Origin: Adineta vaga
Taxonomy: Eukaryota > Rotifera
Assembly: GCA_021613535.1 (NCBI GenBank)
Contig: CP075493.1
Coordinates: forward strand, 7,626,001 to 7,690,000
Reading direction: 5' to 3'
Length of the DNA: 64,000 nt
How positions within the stretch are numbered: position 1 is the stretch's first letter; every line of letters begins with the position of its first letter. A model generated the notes under the pieces. It worked only from the letters and a program-made list of their open reading frames with translations. It made no database searches and had not been told where the DNA came from. Both the position numbers and the translations under genes were made by a program. Positions 1 to 16,486 of the stretch are shown here, piece after piece.

Positions 1-919
1 AAATGATTTATTTAATAGAATGCAAAGAAGAAGATATTACCTGCACTTTCAGTGATTGGTTGTAGTGGTGGTGATGATGACGATGATGATGCGTTTACAC
101 GACGTTGTTGTTGAGCTTCTTGTAAAACTCGGAGAATATTTCTTTCATCAGCATCATCATCTTCTTCCTCATCTTCCTCATCATCATCCTCATCATTATT
201 ATTATCATCATCGTCATCATCGGACTCTGATGATGATGATGATGATGATGTTGTTGAAGATTCGCTACTATTTTCACTACTGCTATCACTACTATTACTA
301 CTGCTGCTATTGCCATTGTTGCTACTGAGGGGTAAAAATAAAGGAGAAGATTCTCTCGGTATATTCAATGGTTGAATTGTTGGTATTGATGATGAACTTG
401 CAGCCGTAAGTGAAGTAGCTGAGTTGGAATTTTCACTCCATATATTGGATGATGACGATATAGATGATGCTGATAAAAATGATGGACGTTGTTTATGTTT
501 AATTAAATATTGTGCTAAACGCCAATCATTTTCCGCTATAATGAAAATGTCTTAAATTTGATAAAAAAACGTCAATATCTGAATGGTATTTACATGATAA
601 CATTGCTCCGAACAGTTCATTAACTGTCGCCGGTAGAGTATTTTCAGGTGGTAGAAGACTTTTTAATAATTGTAATGCATGTTTAACTGTTCGTGGCTTC
701 ATATTAGCACGTAAAACAACATCAGCTATTTCACGTACGGCTTGTTTTCGTGTAATTTTTGATTCAGCATACAAGAGAACATCAGTAATATTCTATATGA
801 ATTTAAAACAATCAGTTCGGAATAGTTTATTTTAATGATATACATACATGATTACTATCATTAGTTGAACTATCGCTATTACTGTCTATTTGTGATGATG
901 GAATCATATCCAAAGACAT
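1..919 (-). CDS. Unrecognised protein, 3' end off the window (partial)
   Basis: Three exons can be read on the minus strand: 848-919, 594-792 and 41-535, joined in phase through GT...AG introns; the last visible exon ends at a GTAATA donor at 40, so the gene continues beyond position 1. The start ATG (919) follows no long upstream frame. The first 85 residues contain a helical-looking segment ending in LLKSLLPPENTLPATVNELF. It faintly recalls the leucine-rich segment with an LP-x-x-LP motif found in some transposon-derived animal proteins, but this is a memory-based resemblance only. The remainder is low complexity: Ser-rich, then a long run of Asp/Glu/Asn and more Ser, partly caused by a GAT/CAT repeat at about 155-260. 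No function is assigned. The gene lies 385 bp downstream of the zinc-finger gene on the same strand. Confidence 0.5.
155..260. repeat. Imperfect CAT/GAT trinucleotide tract inside coding exon
   Basis: A run of cat/tcatc triplets with interruptions lies within the partial gene at the left edge and encodes an acidic Asp/Glu/Asn stretch flanked by Ser. Frames on the opposite strand through this tract are artefacts of the repeat. Confidence 0.8.
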
Positions 920-1304
920 ATTGTCAATGACTGCAGAATGGTTTGTTTTTCGATATCAAATATCTACAATATTCTATAAAAAGAAAACAATTGTTTTTGT
1001 CCATGTTATTTTAGAGTTTAAAGTTCTCGGATGTTTTTCTTATAAATATTATCCTATGATCGTCCAATTCAAAATGGCACGATGATACTAAATTATACAA
1101 CTAGAAATAAAAAGAAGACTAAGAATTAAAGCATAAACATATCGAGAATTTCCTCTCATTTCTTTTCTTTTCTTTAATGTCAAAGACAACTGACAGCACA
1201 AACATATAGGAACAAAACAATAAACGTCATGAGAAGAATGGTGTTCATAAAAAAAAGAGAAATAAAGAAAATGATACAGTAGCAAGTTACAGAAAAAGAA
1301 AGAC
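920..1304. other. Spacer between the ZC3H14-like gene and the partial left-edge gene
   Basis: About 385 bp. An open frame on the minus strand (1088-1321) overlaps the zinc-finger stop and is low-complexity, so it is not a gene. The spacer should hold the ZC3H14-like 3' UTR and the promoter or acceptor of the next gene. Confidence 0.5.
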
Positions 1305-3039
1305 TCATTTTTCGATTTCATCGTCGTTACTATTCATGTTTATATTTGCAGAAGTTTTATCGGTTAAGAATGGATTTTCATAAGCAGTACTTTTCGCTGG
1401 TGGTGGTGCTAATGTAATATCATCAGAAGCATTCCTAGAATTAGTAATAAACATATTAATCGAATGAAATATTCTACGAAAAATTTCTCTTACCATTTGT
1501 TGTTGACCCATTTATAATTACGAGCAGATGGATACGGAACACGAGGATGTGAATACATACAATTTGGTCGCATACATTGTACACCGAATTTACAGATCTA
1601 GTAGAAATGAAATATGTGTATCAAGATTAACTTAGGGAGAACTCTAATGGAAATTCAATTGACTTTATCTGTCTAATATGAAACTATGTTGTTCTTACAA
1701 ACAAACATATATACACGCAAAGTTAATCACGTTTGTTTCTTATCTATTAAAACCGCAAGTAGTCATTTGCAGACAGTTTCACATAAATATTTGATACTTA
1801 CCGTTGAACTTTCTGGTCGATTTGTATTTGATGATCGACCAGTTGCTGTTGCACCATTATTATTATTATTATTATTTGTTGATGATGGTGATGATGCTGG
1901 AGTTGATGATGCATGTAAATAGGGACAATCCGGTCTTGCACAGACATTACCAAACCGACATGGCGGATGTATATATAAACATTCAGCACCATAAACACAA
2001 TTTGGAAAATGTCTAAAGTAAAAATTCTAACTAGACATGTCTTCTTTAAAGAAATGAATGCAACTTACGTGCAACGTTGAGTTGGATGAGCAAATTCACA
2101 TTGTTCACCACTATGACAATCAGGCCAAAATCGACATCGTTTCAGTTTTTTATTTGTGGATGCAAGTGAAGTTGTCGGAGGTGAATATTGTTCATGATCA
2201 TTTTCATCTGACATCATATCATCACTTAATTTACGTTTAAATGTTGCATTTCCTCGTTCATCATCGTAGTCACTACTAAGCATTGGATTTCCATTAGCAT
2301 CTAAAGGATAATCATTTAACATCCAAATATTATTAATATCATCACCACCAGTTTCATAATCATTATTTACGACAACAACAAACTAAAACAAATATTCATT
2401 ATTATACATTTTAATCTAATCCATTTGAAACTATAATAATTTTATGTTACTTACTTCATCTTCATCATCATCATCTTCTTCAAAATCCATTGGTGATATT
2501 CGTTGTTCATCAGATTTTGTTTCATTAGTTGTTGCACAATAATCATTTTTAATACGAATTTTCATGTTTCCTAATGTTGGTTCAGCTTTATTAATTAAAC
2601 TAGTAGGATCAACCCATGTTGGTTCTCTAGCTCTCAAACGTTTGGCTAATGTTCGTGTAGTTAAACATTCTGTTGTACCATCAGGTTTCATTACTTTAAC
2701 TACACCGTTTGTTTTATTTAATTTCATCAAAACACTCTTATTTGCATCGGAAACAGCTTGGAAAAGGAGTTTTTTCGATGGTTCATTTTCTCGTGGTTTA
2801 CGTTCACTAACTTGAATTCTACTGGCAATTGTTGTTGATGCTTGACGTTTATGATTATTTTCTTCATCTTGATTGTGATGTAAAATTGTTCCTATTTCAG
2901 AATAAAGTGTACGCTGTTTTTTATGTATTGGTTCATTATCTGTTAAACAACGACCACTTTTTAATACACGATGTACTGATGAAGTATCTTCCACTTTTCG
3001 ACCACTCGATAGTATTCGATATGAACCTTCATTTGCCAT
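1305..3039 (-). CDS. ZC3H14: ZC3H14/Nab2-like poly(A)-binding CCCH zinc-finger protein
   Basis: Five exons (2455-3039, 2069-2382, 1802-2012, 1494-1597, 1305-1434) join in phase to 447 aa. The C-terminal half has Nab2-type CCCH fingers in tandem: CRFWPDCHSGEQCEFAH, then a finger split by an intron (CTHFPNC...CLYIH), then CRFGNVCARPDCPYLH, and after a spacer CKFGVQCMRPNCMYSH followed by a conserved KW tail. This is the ZC3H14 arrangement, a nuclear poly(A)-RNA binding protein that controls tail length and export. The N-terminal exon is basic and Ser/Lys-rich, starts with two copies of a motif like RVLSSGRKV, and shows no PWI-like fold. Human ZC3H14 has five fingers and 736 aa; I find only four, the CRYFPAC-type finger being absent, and the intervening intron does not encode it. 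CHCHD4 ends about 110 bp upstream on the same strand. Confidence 0.85.
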
Positions 3040-3051
3040 TCTATTTTATAT

Positions 3052-3064
3052 CTAGAAAAAAAAG
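3052..3064 (-). promoter_or_regulatory. Polypyrimidine-AG acceptor 12 nt before the ZC3H14-like start
   Basis: On the minus strand a run of eight T followed by CTAG ends at 3052, with the ATG at 3039 shortly after and an in-frame TAA between them. There is no room for an ordinary promoter between this site and the CHCHD4 stop at 3150. It looks like a trans-splice acceptor or the 3' end of a 5'-UTR intron. Confidence 0.5.
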
Positions 3065-3149
3065 TCAAACACAGGGATTGTATCATTCACTAGAAAATAG
3101 GCTAGAATAAACAATCAAAATGACACACACACACAAACACATAACAAAA

Positions 3150-3678
3150 TTATGTTTGACTATCGAATGCATTAGCAATAACGGATGTTGGTGATGTAGT
3201 CGAATCGGTAGTCGATGAAGGTTTATCTTTACTTCCATATAAATTTGGATATTTAGCGAAACATTCGTGTAACGCACCAAAATCTGACAGACATTCTGAA
3301 CCTTTCGTTTTTGCATCACTACTATGAAAACAAGTAAATGCTCGACGAAATACTAAACCACATGGACCTGAAGCCATACCGCCCAGGCATGGACAATCCC
3401 AATTAATTGAACCATTTGGTAAAATTAAGCCTAACGAAATATAAATGCAGTTAATCGTATTTCATCATGATATGTTTTGAATCAAAAAGAATACTATACC
3501 ATGTTGTTCCCATGTATCAAACTGTTCATCTTCTTTTAGTTTAATTGTAGATGGAGAACTTAATTCATCTTTCGTTAGAAACATTACTTTGTCTTTTCCA
3601 TGACCTGAAGGACAAAAATATTCCTTAAATTTAATAATCATTTAAATAATTAATACCTTGTTTAGTACAGTAAGACAT
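3150..3678 (-). CDS. CHCHD4: CHCHD4/MIA40 mitochondrial intermembrane-space oxidoreductase
   Basis: Three exons (3657-3678, 3500-3604, 3150-3430) join to 135 aa, close to the 142 aa of the human protein. The conserved core reads [18 protein letters not shown] and then MASGPCG, containing the redox-active CPC motif, followed by the twin CX9C motifs ([11 protein letters not shown] and [11 protein letters not shown]) of the CHCH fold. MIA40 introduces disulfides into small Cys-rich proteins imported into the intermembrane space and is recycled by ALR/Erv1. The N-terminus (MSYC, then [12 protein letters not shown]) matches the metazoan form, which lacks the membrane anchor of yeast Mia40. The C-terminal tail after the CHCH domain is Ser/Thr-rich rather than acidic as in vertebrates. 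The ZC3H14-like gene follows about 110 bp downstream. Confidence 0.96.
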
Positions 3679-5258
3679 ATTCGAGACGAGTCAATGATGT
3701 AATGATTCCGATCGGTTTTTCTTCTAATGACAGACAGTTTAGTTATAAATGAATGTTATTTCATTTGAAATCGAATGGTGCAAATTTCAACCAATAGAAA
3801 ACGTCATTCGATCCTCTTCGAAATGAACCAATCACAACCCGAATTACTTTTTCTGGGGATGACTATCAATCAGACAAGGTACTGTTCAAGAATCATGTTC
3901 ATTGTTTAAAATTTCGACATATGTTGTTGTTTTTTTCTCTCAATTTTCAATCAATCGTTCAAGTAATATCTTTCTTCGATAGAATTATTAATCATTATTA
4001 CTTTTGTTTCATTAGTTACTTTCGTAAGAAAAGGAAAAATAAGAGATTAGGTAGTGACTATCGAACAAAAGGAAAAATCTTTAAAAATATGTATGTATGT
4101 ATGTATGGCCAATTTTATCATTCATTGTGACAAGTGATGTTTTTTTACGTTCTTTATCCATCGATCTTAATGATGTTGTCCATATATGTACGTTGTAGGA
4201 AACCTCGGAAGAAAATAAAATAACAGAGAACGAGAGTGAAAGAGAGAGAGAGAGAACAATGCGATGAATGAAGGAAAAGATTATAACACGGACAAACATA
4301 TAAAGACACATACATAGGTATACGAGTCTATCGTTATCGTTTCGAAGAAGAAAGAAACTGTGCGCTTACGGATGACGCCTCATACTAAACATCGATCGAA
4401 CATTTGTCAGTACCGAAGAAACATCGTCCCTTTTTCTCATTGTATCTCATATGTTTGATAGTAAGGCGTTTTAACCATTACTAATACTTGATTTCTGTCT
4501 AGATGAAATCTTCGTTTTCTTTTTTTTTGATGATTCAAGGACTTCGACGAGAAAAAAGGAGCGACGTCATTGAGAAAACCATCAAAATACAAGGATAGAT
4601 TGATCATCATTGTTAGTTCTTTTGTGTGCATTCCGTACTTTAGATCGTAATCAGTACAACGATATGAAAAAGAAAGAGCGTGGATCAAAAGAAAAAAAAA
4701 GAACGAATATACAACTACGAAAATGGCTAATCAAACTAACTATATACATGAGAAGAGAGAAAAAAATATAGTCCATTTTTTCTTTTGTATTACATCGACA
4801 TTCGTATCATTTATTCTAAAACGAGAGTTTTTTTAGTGCACAGACGAAGCGAAAGAACTAGCGATATATATATATTTGATATTTATCCGTTCACTCGATT
4901 GAACAAGACTATTAACTTAGGTAAATACACGATTCAACTATTAAAAAAATACTAACATCTACTTATTATACGATGCGTACAGGTCTGCCTGTTGGTCCCA
5001 CGCATTTTATCACCTGCCCTTCTTTCTTTTATATTTTTCTTGTTCTGTTTAACAGTAATGTCAATGATTGTCTGGTATTTTGTTTCATAAAACAGGCACG
5101 TAGGCAAAATGAGTATGAGTTGAAGTGACTCACAGAGAGAAAAACAAGCTATAAAAACGAACGTGAGTAAATTTTCTTTTTCAGATGTTCTCTTCTCTTA
5201 CCATCACTGTTTAATATTAACCATAAAAGGAAAAGTATACGAGAGAAAGTAAAAAAAG
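3679..5258. other. Intergenic; divergent promoter region of CHCHD4 and alpha-actinin
   Basis: About 1.6 kb with no supportable gene. It must carry the promoters of the two divergently transcribed neighbours. It contains a GA dinucleotide run at about 4241-4256 and several poly-T tracts; short open frames here lack recognisable sequence or splice signals. Confidence 0.6.
4237..4256. repeat. (GA)n microsatellite
   Basis: A pure agagagagagag run within the CHCHD4/actinin intergenic region. A similar run occurs at 11370-11388. Confidence 0.85.
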
Positions 5259-9301
<4,043 letters not shown>

Positions 9302-10133
9302 GATGATTTTGTTTCTTCTTCTTCTTTTCCTATGAACGATCTCTATTTTCTATCACTTTTATTTTTTCTTCGCGTCTCTGAATTCCAACAGGAAAAAAGA
9401 ACGAAATTTTGTTTGCTTATTTGTTTTTTTTTGCACAAAGACACTTATTCATTTGTTCTGATGATCAAATATACATACATGAGACATACACATACACAAT
9501 CAAAGTCGATTACTCACTTCGTTGGATTCATAGTTTAACCTTTCTTACACTCTTTCTCTTTTGTCTTATATCTTGTTCATGTTCGCTTCTTTTTCTCCTC
9601 TTTCATGGATTATCTTTGTTTTATATACATATATATGCAAACGTCCAAACCTTCTTTCTTCTAGCTGAAAAAAAAAGAAAACGAATGAATTAAAATTTTG
9701 TTCTAAATGCTACTTTGTACTCTTTCTCGCTCATGTTTTTTCTCTATTAAATGTAAGAGGAAGAATTCTTGCTATTGTCTTTTGCTCTTCTTGTTCTTAT
9801 TCATAAATATATTATTTTGTTGTTGATCATCAAAGATTCGTCTTATACTGATGGAAAAGTTGCTCGTATAGTCGAATAACATGTAAAGAAACGGCTATAA
9901 AATAGATAGAATCTTTCAAGGATTATTCTTTTTAAACATATCAAGAGTTAGTCATTCCTCTGACTGCTTAGAATATATTTTCATCGAAAAAAAACCCAGA
10001 TTCGATCGTGTTTAGAATCATGAATTTAAAATGTATTATCATCTAATCCATATGCCGCACGTCTTTGTTGCTTATCAATTCACAAGTTTACTTATTGATT
10101 GCAATTCATTTGTTTTCACACAAAAGAATTATC
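9302..10133. other. Actinin 3' UTR and spacer
   Basis: About 830 bp, T-rich at first and probably the 3' UTR of alpha-actinin. Open frames at 9332-9693 are pyrimidine-rich translations without conserved content. Nothing else is recognised. Confidence 0.5.
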
Positions 10134-10851
10134 ATGTTGAATAACACTATGTGGATAACCAGTCTGTACATAAAAACAATAATCAGTAATGAAAAGTTTG
10201 GTGAAATTATGTTTATTGTCATCGTTATTTTATGGTATGCATCAAGTATTGTATTTCTATTAAAAATGCAAACAGATACAACAACGGATATGTTTGATAA
10301 TTCAACAAAACGTTCAACAAGATTATTTGTCCAAAGTCTACGTGACCAAACCAATAATACCGAAGTATTAAGTAAATCACTATATAAATTTGTTGTTAAT
10401 AAAATTGGAAATAAATAGATTTTGTTGCACGTTCTGTTTTCTAGAGGAACTTGTCGATAAACAAAAACGTGATAAGTTATGGGATATTTATTTAGGAGAT
10501 TCTCGTGATAAAGTCATGCGAGCTGAATCACGTCGAATTCGAAATATTGAAAAACAATTGGCAACTGTTGATCCATATCGTCGAGATAGTGTTCAAAGAA
10601 TACTCGATGATAGTTTTATACAAGATTTAGATTCAGATTTAGGGTCAGTCAATACAGATTCATCTTCATCAAATACACGTGTACGTACTCGACGTCGATC
10701 ATCCATAGACCATCAAATACTTGAACAATGGAAATTATTAGCAAATGAATTGAAACCACATGAATATTGGCCATGGGCAATACAGAGATTATTCATACGA
10801 AGACATTTAAGACGACAACGATGTGCAACACATAGTGGATCAACAACTTGA
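10134..10851 (+). CDS. Unrecognised single-pass membrane protein, copy 1
   Basis: Two exons (10134-10371, 10445-10851) joined in phase 1 give 214 aa. The start ATG was chosen because it gives a short N-terminus (about 23 residues, with an N-x-T glycosylation motif) followed by one hydrophobic segment (IMFIVIVILWYASSIVFLL). No cleavable signal is obvious, so an N-out topology is likely. The cytoplasmic part contains a basic segment, KELVDKQKRDKLWDIYLG, a helix RRIRNIEKQLATVDPYRR, and RRRSSIDHQILEQW, which includes a consensus basophilic-kinase site, ending in Arg-rich sequence. A clear paralogue with the same intron position and phase lies at 26812-27973 on the other strand. The size and single-pass layout recall accessory subunits of ion channels such as KCNE, but I see no KCNE signature and assign no function. 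A polyadenylation-like AATAAA lies near 10908. Confidence 0.75.
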
Positions 10852-11577
10852 TTGAAAAGAAAACAATTTTATCATTACCCAAAGATGCATCGTAATGAAC
10901 TAATCTAAATAAAAATCTTCTCAGCAATATTTGTATTGATCTATTTGATTTTTCGAATATAATACTCGAAATAAATGAAGAATTTTCCTTTAGAATTAGA
11001 TCATCTGATAATGATCCGTATCAAGCGGTACCATCATACAAATCCGACCTTCTTAATAAAAGGGCATTAGAAGAAAAGAATACATACAAGTGCATGATAT
11101 GCATCTTAATGTTAAATAATAATAATGATGAAGAAAAAGTACGAGACATGACATGGTAATATGTAAAAATAGTACATGAAAACTACATTGACTTGTATAT
11201 AAGATGAAATTATAATTCTTCAAATGATACATATAGTTTTTGAAATACTTGAGGATTTCATCAATATTATCCGAATAATTCTCAATAAATAGTTGATACA
11301 TTTATTCAATCCAACACGTAAATGATGAGAAGATCCTTCACATATGTAAAGATGTATTATTGAGAAATCGAGAGAGAGAGAGAGAGAAGTCTTTTGCCTA
11401 TCGTACTTGTTCATTGGTATCTGTTCTCTCATTTGTAGATTTATTATAACGTTACTAATATAGAATATTCATCTTTCTATATATAACTCAATAAAGAAAA
11501 ACAATCGACAAGCGTACTAAATGTAATATGACTATGACATTCATTTGCAAGTCATCTTTGCGATGCAAGTATCAATC
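10852..11577. other. Intergenic spacer
   Basis: About 725 bp with a likely AATAAA signal for the upstream gene near 10908 and a GA run at 11370-11388. No further gene is supported. Confidence 0.5.
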
Positions 11578-12720
11578 ATGCTGTCTCAATTACTCGTATG
11601 TATATCCTTGTAAATAAAATCTACAAAGATCTATTTTGTTGTATTTAGATAATTTGTTTGTTGGTTTACGAATACCGAGTTTTTTCTTACAATACAATAG
11701 TTAGGAATATAGTACTTGGTGAAGATGCTTTTACTATTAAAAGAGCAGCTAATATCGAATCTAAAAGTAATAAACAAACAGAAAATCATGGATCTCTGTC
11801 TGATGATATCATTGAACTAAATATTGGTGGTGAAAAAATGACAACATTACGATCGACATTGACTGCAGTACCCAATTCAAAACTATCATCAATGTTCAGT
11901 AAAGATAATGCAAAGAGGATGTTACCTTTGGATAAACAAGGTGCTGTATTTTTCGATTACAATCCTCTCTATTTTAGTTATTTACTTGATCAATTACGTG
12001 ATATCAAACGTATACCTGATCTATCAGGATATCACTTACAAATTCCAGCTCCATACATGAATTCTCATGTGAATTTTACTCATATGCTTGTCGATCTTGG
12101 TTTAACACGTACGATCATCTTTTTTTGAAATAGGTTCTTTTTATATAAGTACATTTTTTCTATTTATTCTAGCTGATTATTTGTTATCACCAATGGAAGG
12201 TACACATCTTAATTTAAGTATAAATTCTCTTGTTGGTTGGAAAGAATGTTATCGTAGTACGTACAATAATTCATTCGATTTGTCCGTATTAACAAAATCA
12301 TGTAATGGAAATCTACTTCTTGTTGGTTGCCGTTCAACGATTAATAAAAAGATTCTTACTCTAGCAGCTATTGGAGAACGGGAAGATATTTTACATCCAT
12401 GTTTACCAAGACAATGTAAAATAAATGGCAGATTAAAAAAGAAAAATAAGACATTATTTTGTTCATCCCGTCATCAATGTATTACACAAGCGAAACGTGG
12501 CGTTGGATGGTATCATGTACCTGATCAAACTTGGGGTTTTGTTCGTGGTTCTCTATCGTTTGTAGTGAATCCATGTGATGCTAGTAATTTAGATTCAGAT
12601 TATCGACTCTGTTGGTCTACCCAAAGAAATAATCAACAGGGTAATGGTGATCGATGTGGTAGTACAAAGAATATACAAGATTCAAATAAATGGGAACGTC
12701 TTATTTATTATATTCAATAA
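11578..12720 (+). CDS. KCTD-type BTB protein with signal-like N-terminus and Cys-rich C-terminal domain
   Basis: Three exons (11578-11595, 11649-12108, 12173-12720) sum to 341 aa. The tiny first exon plus the start of the second gives MLSQLLIICLLVYEYRVFS, which looks like a signal peptide or membrane anchor. Residues of about 55-150 form a T1/KCTD-type BTB domain: IIELNIGGEKMTTLRSTLT, then VFFDYNPLYFSYLLDQLR. The C-terminal half (GTHLNLSINSLVGWKECY, DYRLCW, GDRCGSTKNI, WERLIYYI) is Trp/Cys-rich and does not match a domain I can name; I recall similar BTB fusions in rotifers but cannot verify it. KCTD BTB domains normally oligomerise in the cytosol, so a secretory leader would be unusual. The stop codon overlaps an AATAAA signal (12716-12721). 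A degraded paralogue lies at 14748-15832, with the LETM1-like gene between them. Confidence 0.8.
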
Positions 12721-13041
12721 ACATGATCTATTTGTTTTTGCATAGATAATTAAAATTTAACTTGTGTTCATAGTATAGTTATAGTCATGCATAGTTATCG
12801 GAAGAATATTGCCGATAATAATAAAATAGAAAGTGAATCAACAGTTGATTGCCATTTATATTCATATCGTTTCTTCGTTTGATGATGATGATGAAATTAG
12901 AATGTTTTATCGACAACTAGAGATATCTAACGTAAATTCATCGATATTCAAATAATAGAATAGTAAACATTCTCTGTCTTTGTTATCAAATGTCACTATC
13001 TTTTCAAAATCATTTCATTTATTATTATCACATTCAAAACT
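12721..13041. other. Short intergenic spacer
   Basis: About 320 bp between the BTB gene and the LETM1-like gene. It should contain the LETM1-like promoter; no specific element was recognised. Confidence 0.5.
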
Positions 13042-14558
<1,517 letters not shown>

Positions 14559-14747
14559 ATTTATGTTTTAACTTAAATATAGTTGTAAATTAATCAATTT
14601 CTTCTATTTTCTGTATCTTAGTTTATTTTTTACCAATAAATTTATATGCACTATTACATCGATTGTATATATAAAATACATTAGACGCAGCTTTGTTATC
14701 GTATACCGAATGAAAACATCGTCGGGTCAAAAACGATATTCTTCAGC

Positions 14748-15832
14748 ATGAAACGATTATCGACACTCTTCTCTGTATTTCTTGTAGGTGTTCTTTCCTT
14801 TCGAATAAATAGTTTTTTAAATAGTTTTTGGAATATTATTATAGGTTATATGGTTCATTTTATTGGATCATTCAATTATAATTGCTCGGAGTGTGGATTA
14901 TTTCGAATCATCAGAAAATGATGAATCGATTGTTACAACACAAAATACAAGCATTTTTTCGATTACAATCCTATTCAATTTGAATATTTACTTGATCAAC
15001 TACGATCAATAAAACGCATGCCAGAAATATCTGCTTATGAACTTAACTTTCTCGCACCAAATGCTCAGGTAGCATTTAATTTTTCGACAATGATTTTGGA
15101 ACTTGGATTGAATCATAAGTTAAAGAACACAGAAAATTCGAATCATTTATTGTCTTTTCCTTTGTAGCTGATCGTTTTTTGTTTCCAATTGTTGGTACGC
15201 ATCTTAATCTGAGAGTAGAATCTCTTGTTGGATGGAAACAATGTTTCCATGGAAAATATAATATTCCATTTGATAGTAAAGTTTTAACAAATGTTTGCAA
15301 AGGCAAACGTCTCCTTGTTGCTTGTCGATCCACAAATGATACAAAAACATTAGTTGTCGCTGGTATGAGCAAACGAGAACATACATTTTCACCATGTACA
15401 ACATATGAATATTGTGCAACGGAAAAGAAAAATGGTATAAGCTTTTATTATGTACACAATCATGTTTGGGGATTTAAAGGATCCCCCGATGTATCTCTCG
15501 ACGTAAGTTAGAAGTTCACGGATCAATCTAGCATAATTAAACTATATCTATCGATGAGATTGAAAGGTAAAATATTTATTGCTTTATTTCAGGACCCTAT
15601 TGAAATGGACACTGAGGATGATGGTCATGGTCATGGTCATGACAATCATCAACAAGAATATGACGAAGTAGTGGATTTGGATACATGTGATCAGAGTGAT
15701 CTGAATTCCGAATATCGACTTTGTTGGTCTTTACGTTCAAATATTCGCCGTCGTGTTGGAGATCGTTGTGGTAGTTTAAAAAATCTTCATAACACGGAAG
15801 GATGGGAACGTCTCATTTATCATATTGATTAA
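14748..15832 (+). pseudogene. Degraded paralogue of the BTB/Cys-rich gene
   Basis: Exon 1 (14748-14783) encodes MKRLSTLFSVFL and joins in phase to a hydrophobic start of exon 2 (14845 on), the same intron position as in the intact gene at 11578. The first half of the BTB domain is then missing, and the second half (FFDYNPIQFEYLLDQLR to about 15114) sits in a different frame; the leader frame stops shortly after. The exon 2 donor, GT in the intact copy, reads AT at 15115-15116. Exons 3 (15168-15502) and 4 (15593-15832) stay open and encode the Cys/Trp-rich domain (GTHLNLRVESLVGWKQCF ... GDRCGSLKNL ... WERLIYHI), with an Asp/His-rich insert carrying HGHGHGH absent from the other copy. I infer a pseudogene or an allele in decay. 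A rearranged functional product from exons 3 and 4 cannot be excluded. Confidence 0.75.
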
Positions 15833-16085
15833 CATTTTCTTTATATCATCAGACAAATCATTTATCTACGTATAGAATAATATTCTTAGATCTTTGTTTA
15901 TATGGCACATTGTAGAAGCAGAATTTATCGTATACATATATAACAAAATAACAAAAAGTATTTTCATCGTTGATAATATCAACGAATAAAGTCTATTTTT
16001 CTTTAATAAGTCATATACAAAAACAAAAACAGGATAGAAATTTCACATCAGATTATATTAAAACAAATACAATTCTTTCTTTGAA

Positions 16086-16486
16086 CTATTTGTGTTCGTC
16101 TTCGCCATTGTCCGATAATTCAGCATCATCATCATCATCATCATCTTCTTGTTCATCTTGATTCTCCTCATCGTCGCCATTATCATCATCATCTATAAAA
16201 CAACAAACAGAAAATTTACATTTGTATTAAAACATGTACACATTCTATTACGTTCTAATTTACGTTTTTTCTGATCACCATTTGCATTTTGTTCAAGTCG
16301 AGCTTTATTTACAAATTCCGTTAAAATTTTTGAAATATTTGATTTTAAACGTTGATTAGCAGCTATTAAACCTTCATACGAAGATGATGAATCTTTCGTC
16401 GATGAATCGAGAACAGATTCTTCTAAGATTTGATGAAACTGTTCTGATTTTACATTTAAAATCGCTTGAACTTTTGACGTAGTCAT
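16086..16486 (-). CDS. Small protein with acidic tail, possibly KEOPS subunit GON7
   Basis: Two exons (16252-16486, 16086-16192) give 113 aa. The N-terminal 75 residues are helical (SYEGLIAANQRLKSNISKIL, then a KKRKLE cluster), followed by a tail made almost only of Asp, Glu, Asn and Gln. Size, a short helix preceded by a Y/F-x-GL motif, and the acidic tail resemble metazoan GON7, the small intrinsically disordered subunit of the KEOPS tRNA t6A complex. The resemblance is weak and rests on layout more than on identical residues, so no symbol is given. The ATG directly follows a CATCCAG acceptor-like sequence on the minus strand, so the mRNA may be trans-spliced or have a 5'-UTR intron. Confidence 0.6.

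Noticed and set aside
56-328. Plus-strand open frames of Val/Met/His runs
   Set aside because: They are translations of the GAT/CAT repeat in other frames, opposite to the real exon.
9332-9693. Overlapping open frames after alpha-actinin
   Set aside because: Pyrimidine-rich 3' UTR translation with no conserved motif or splice partner.
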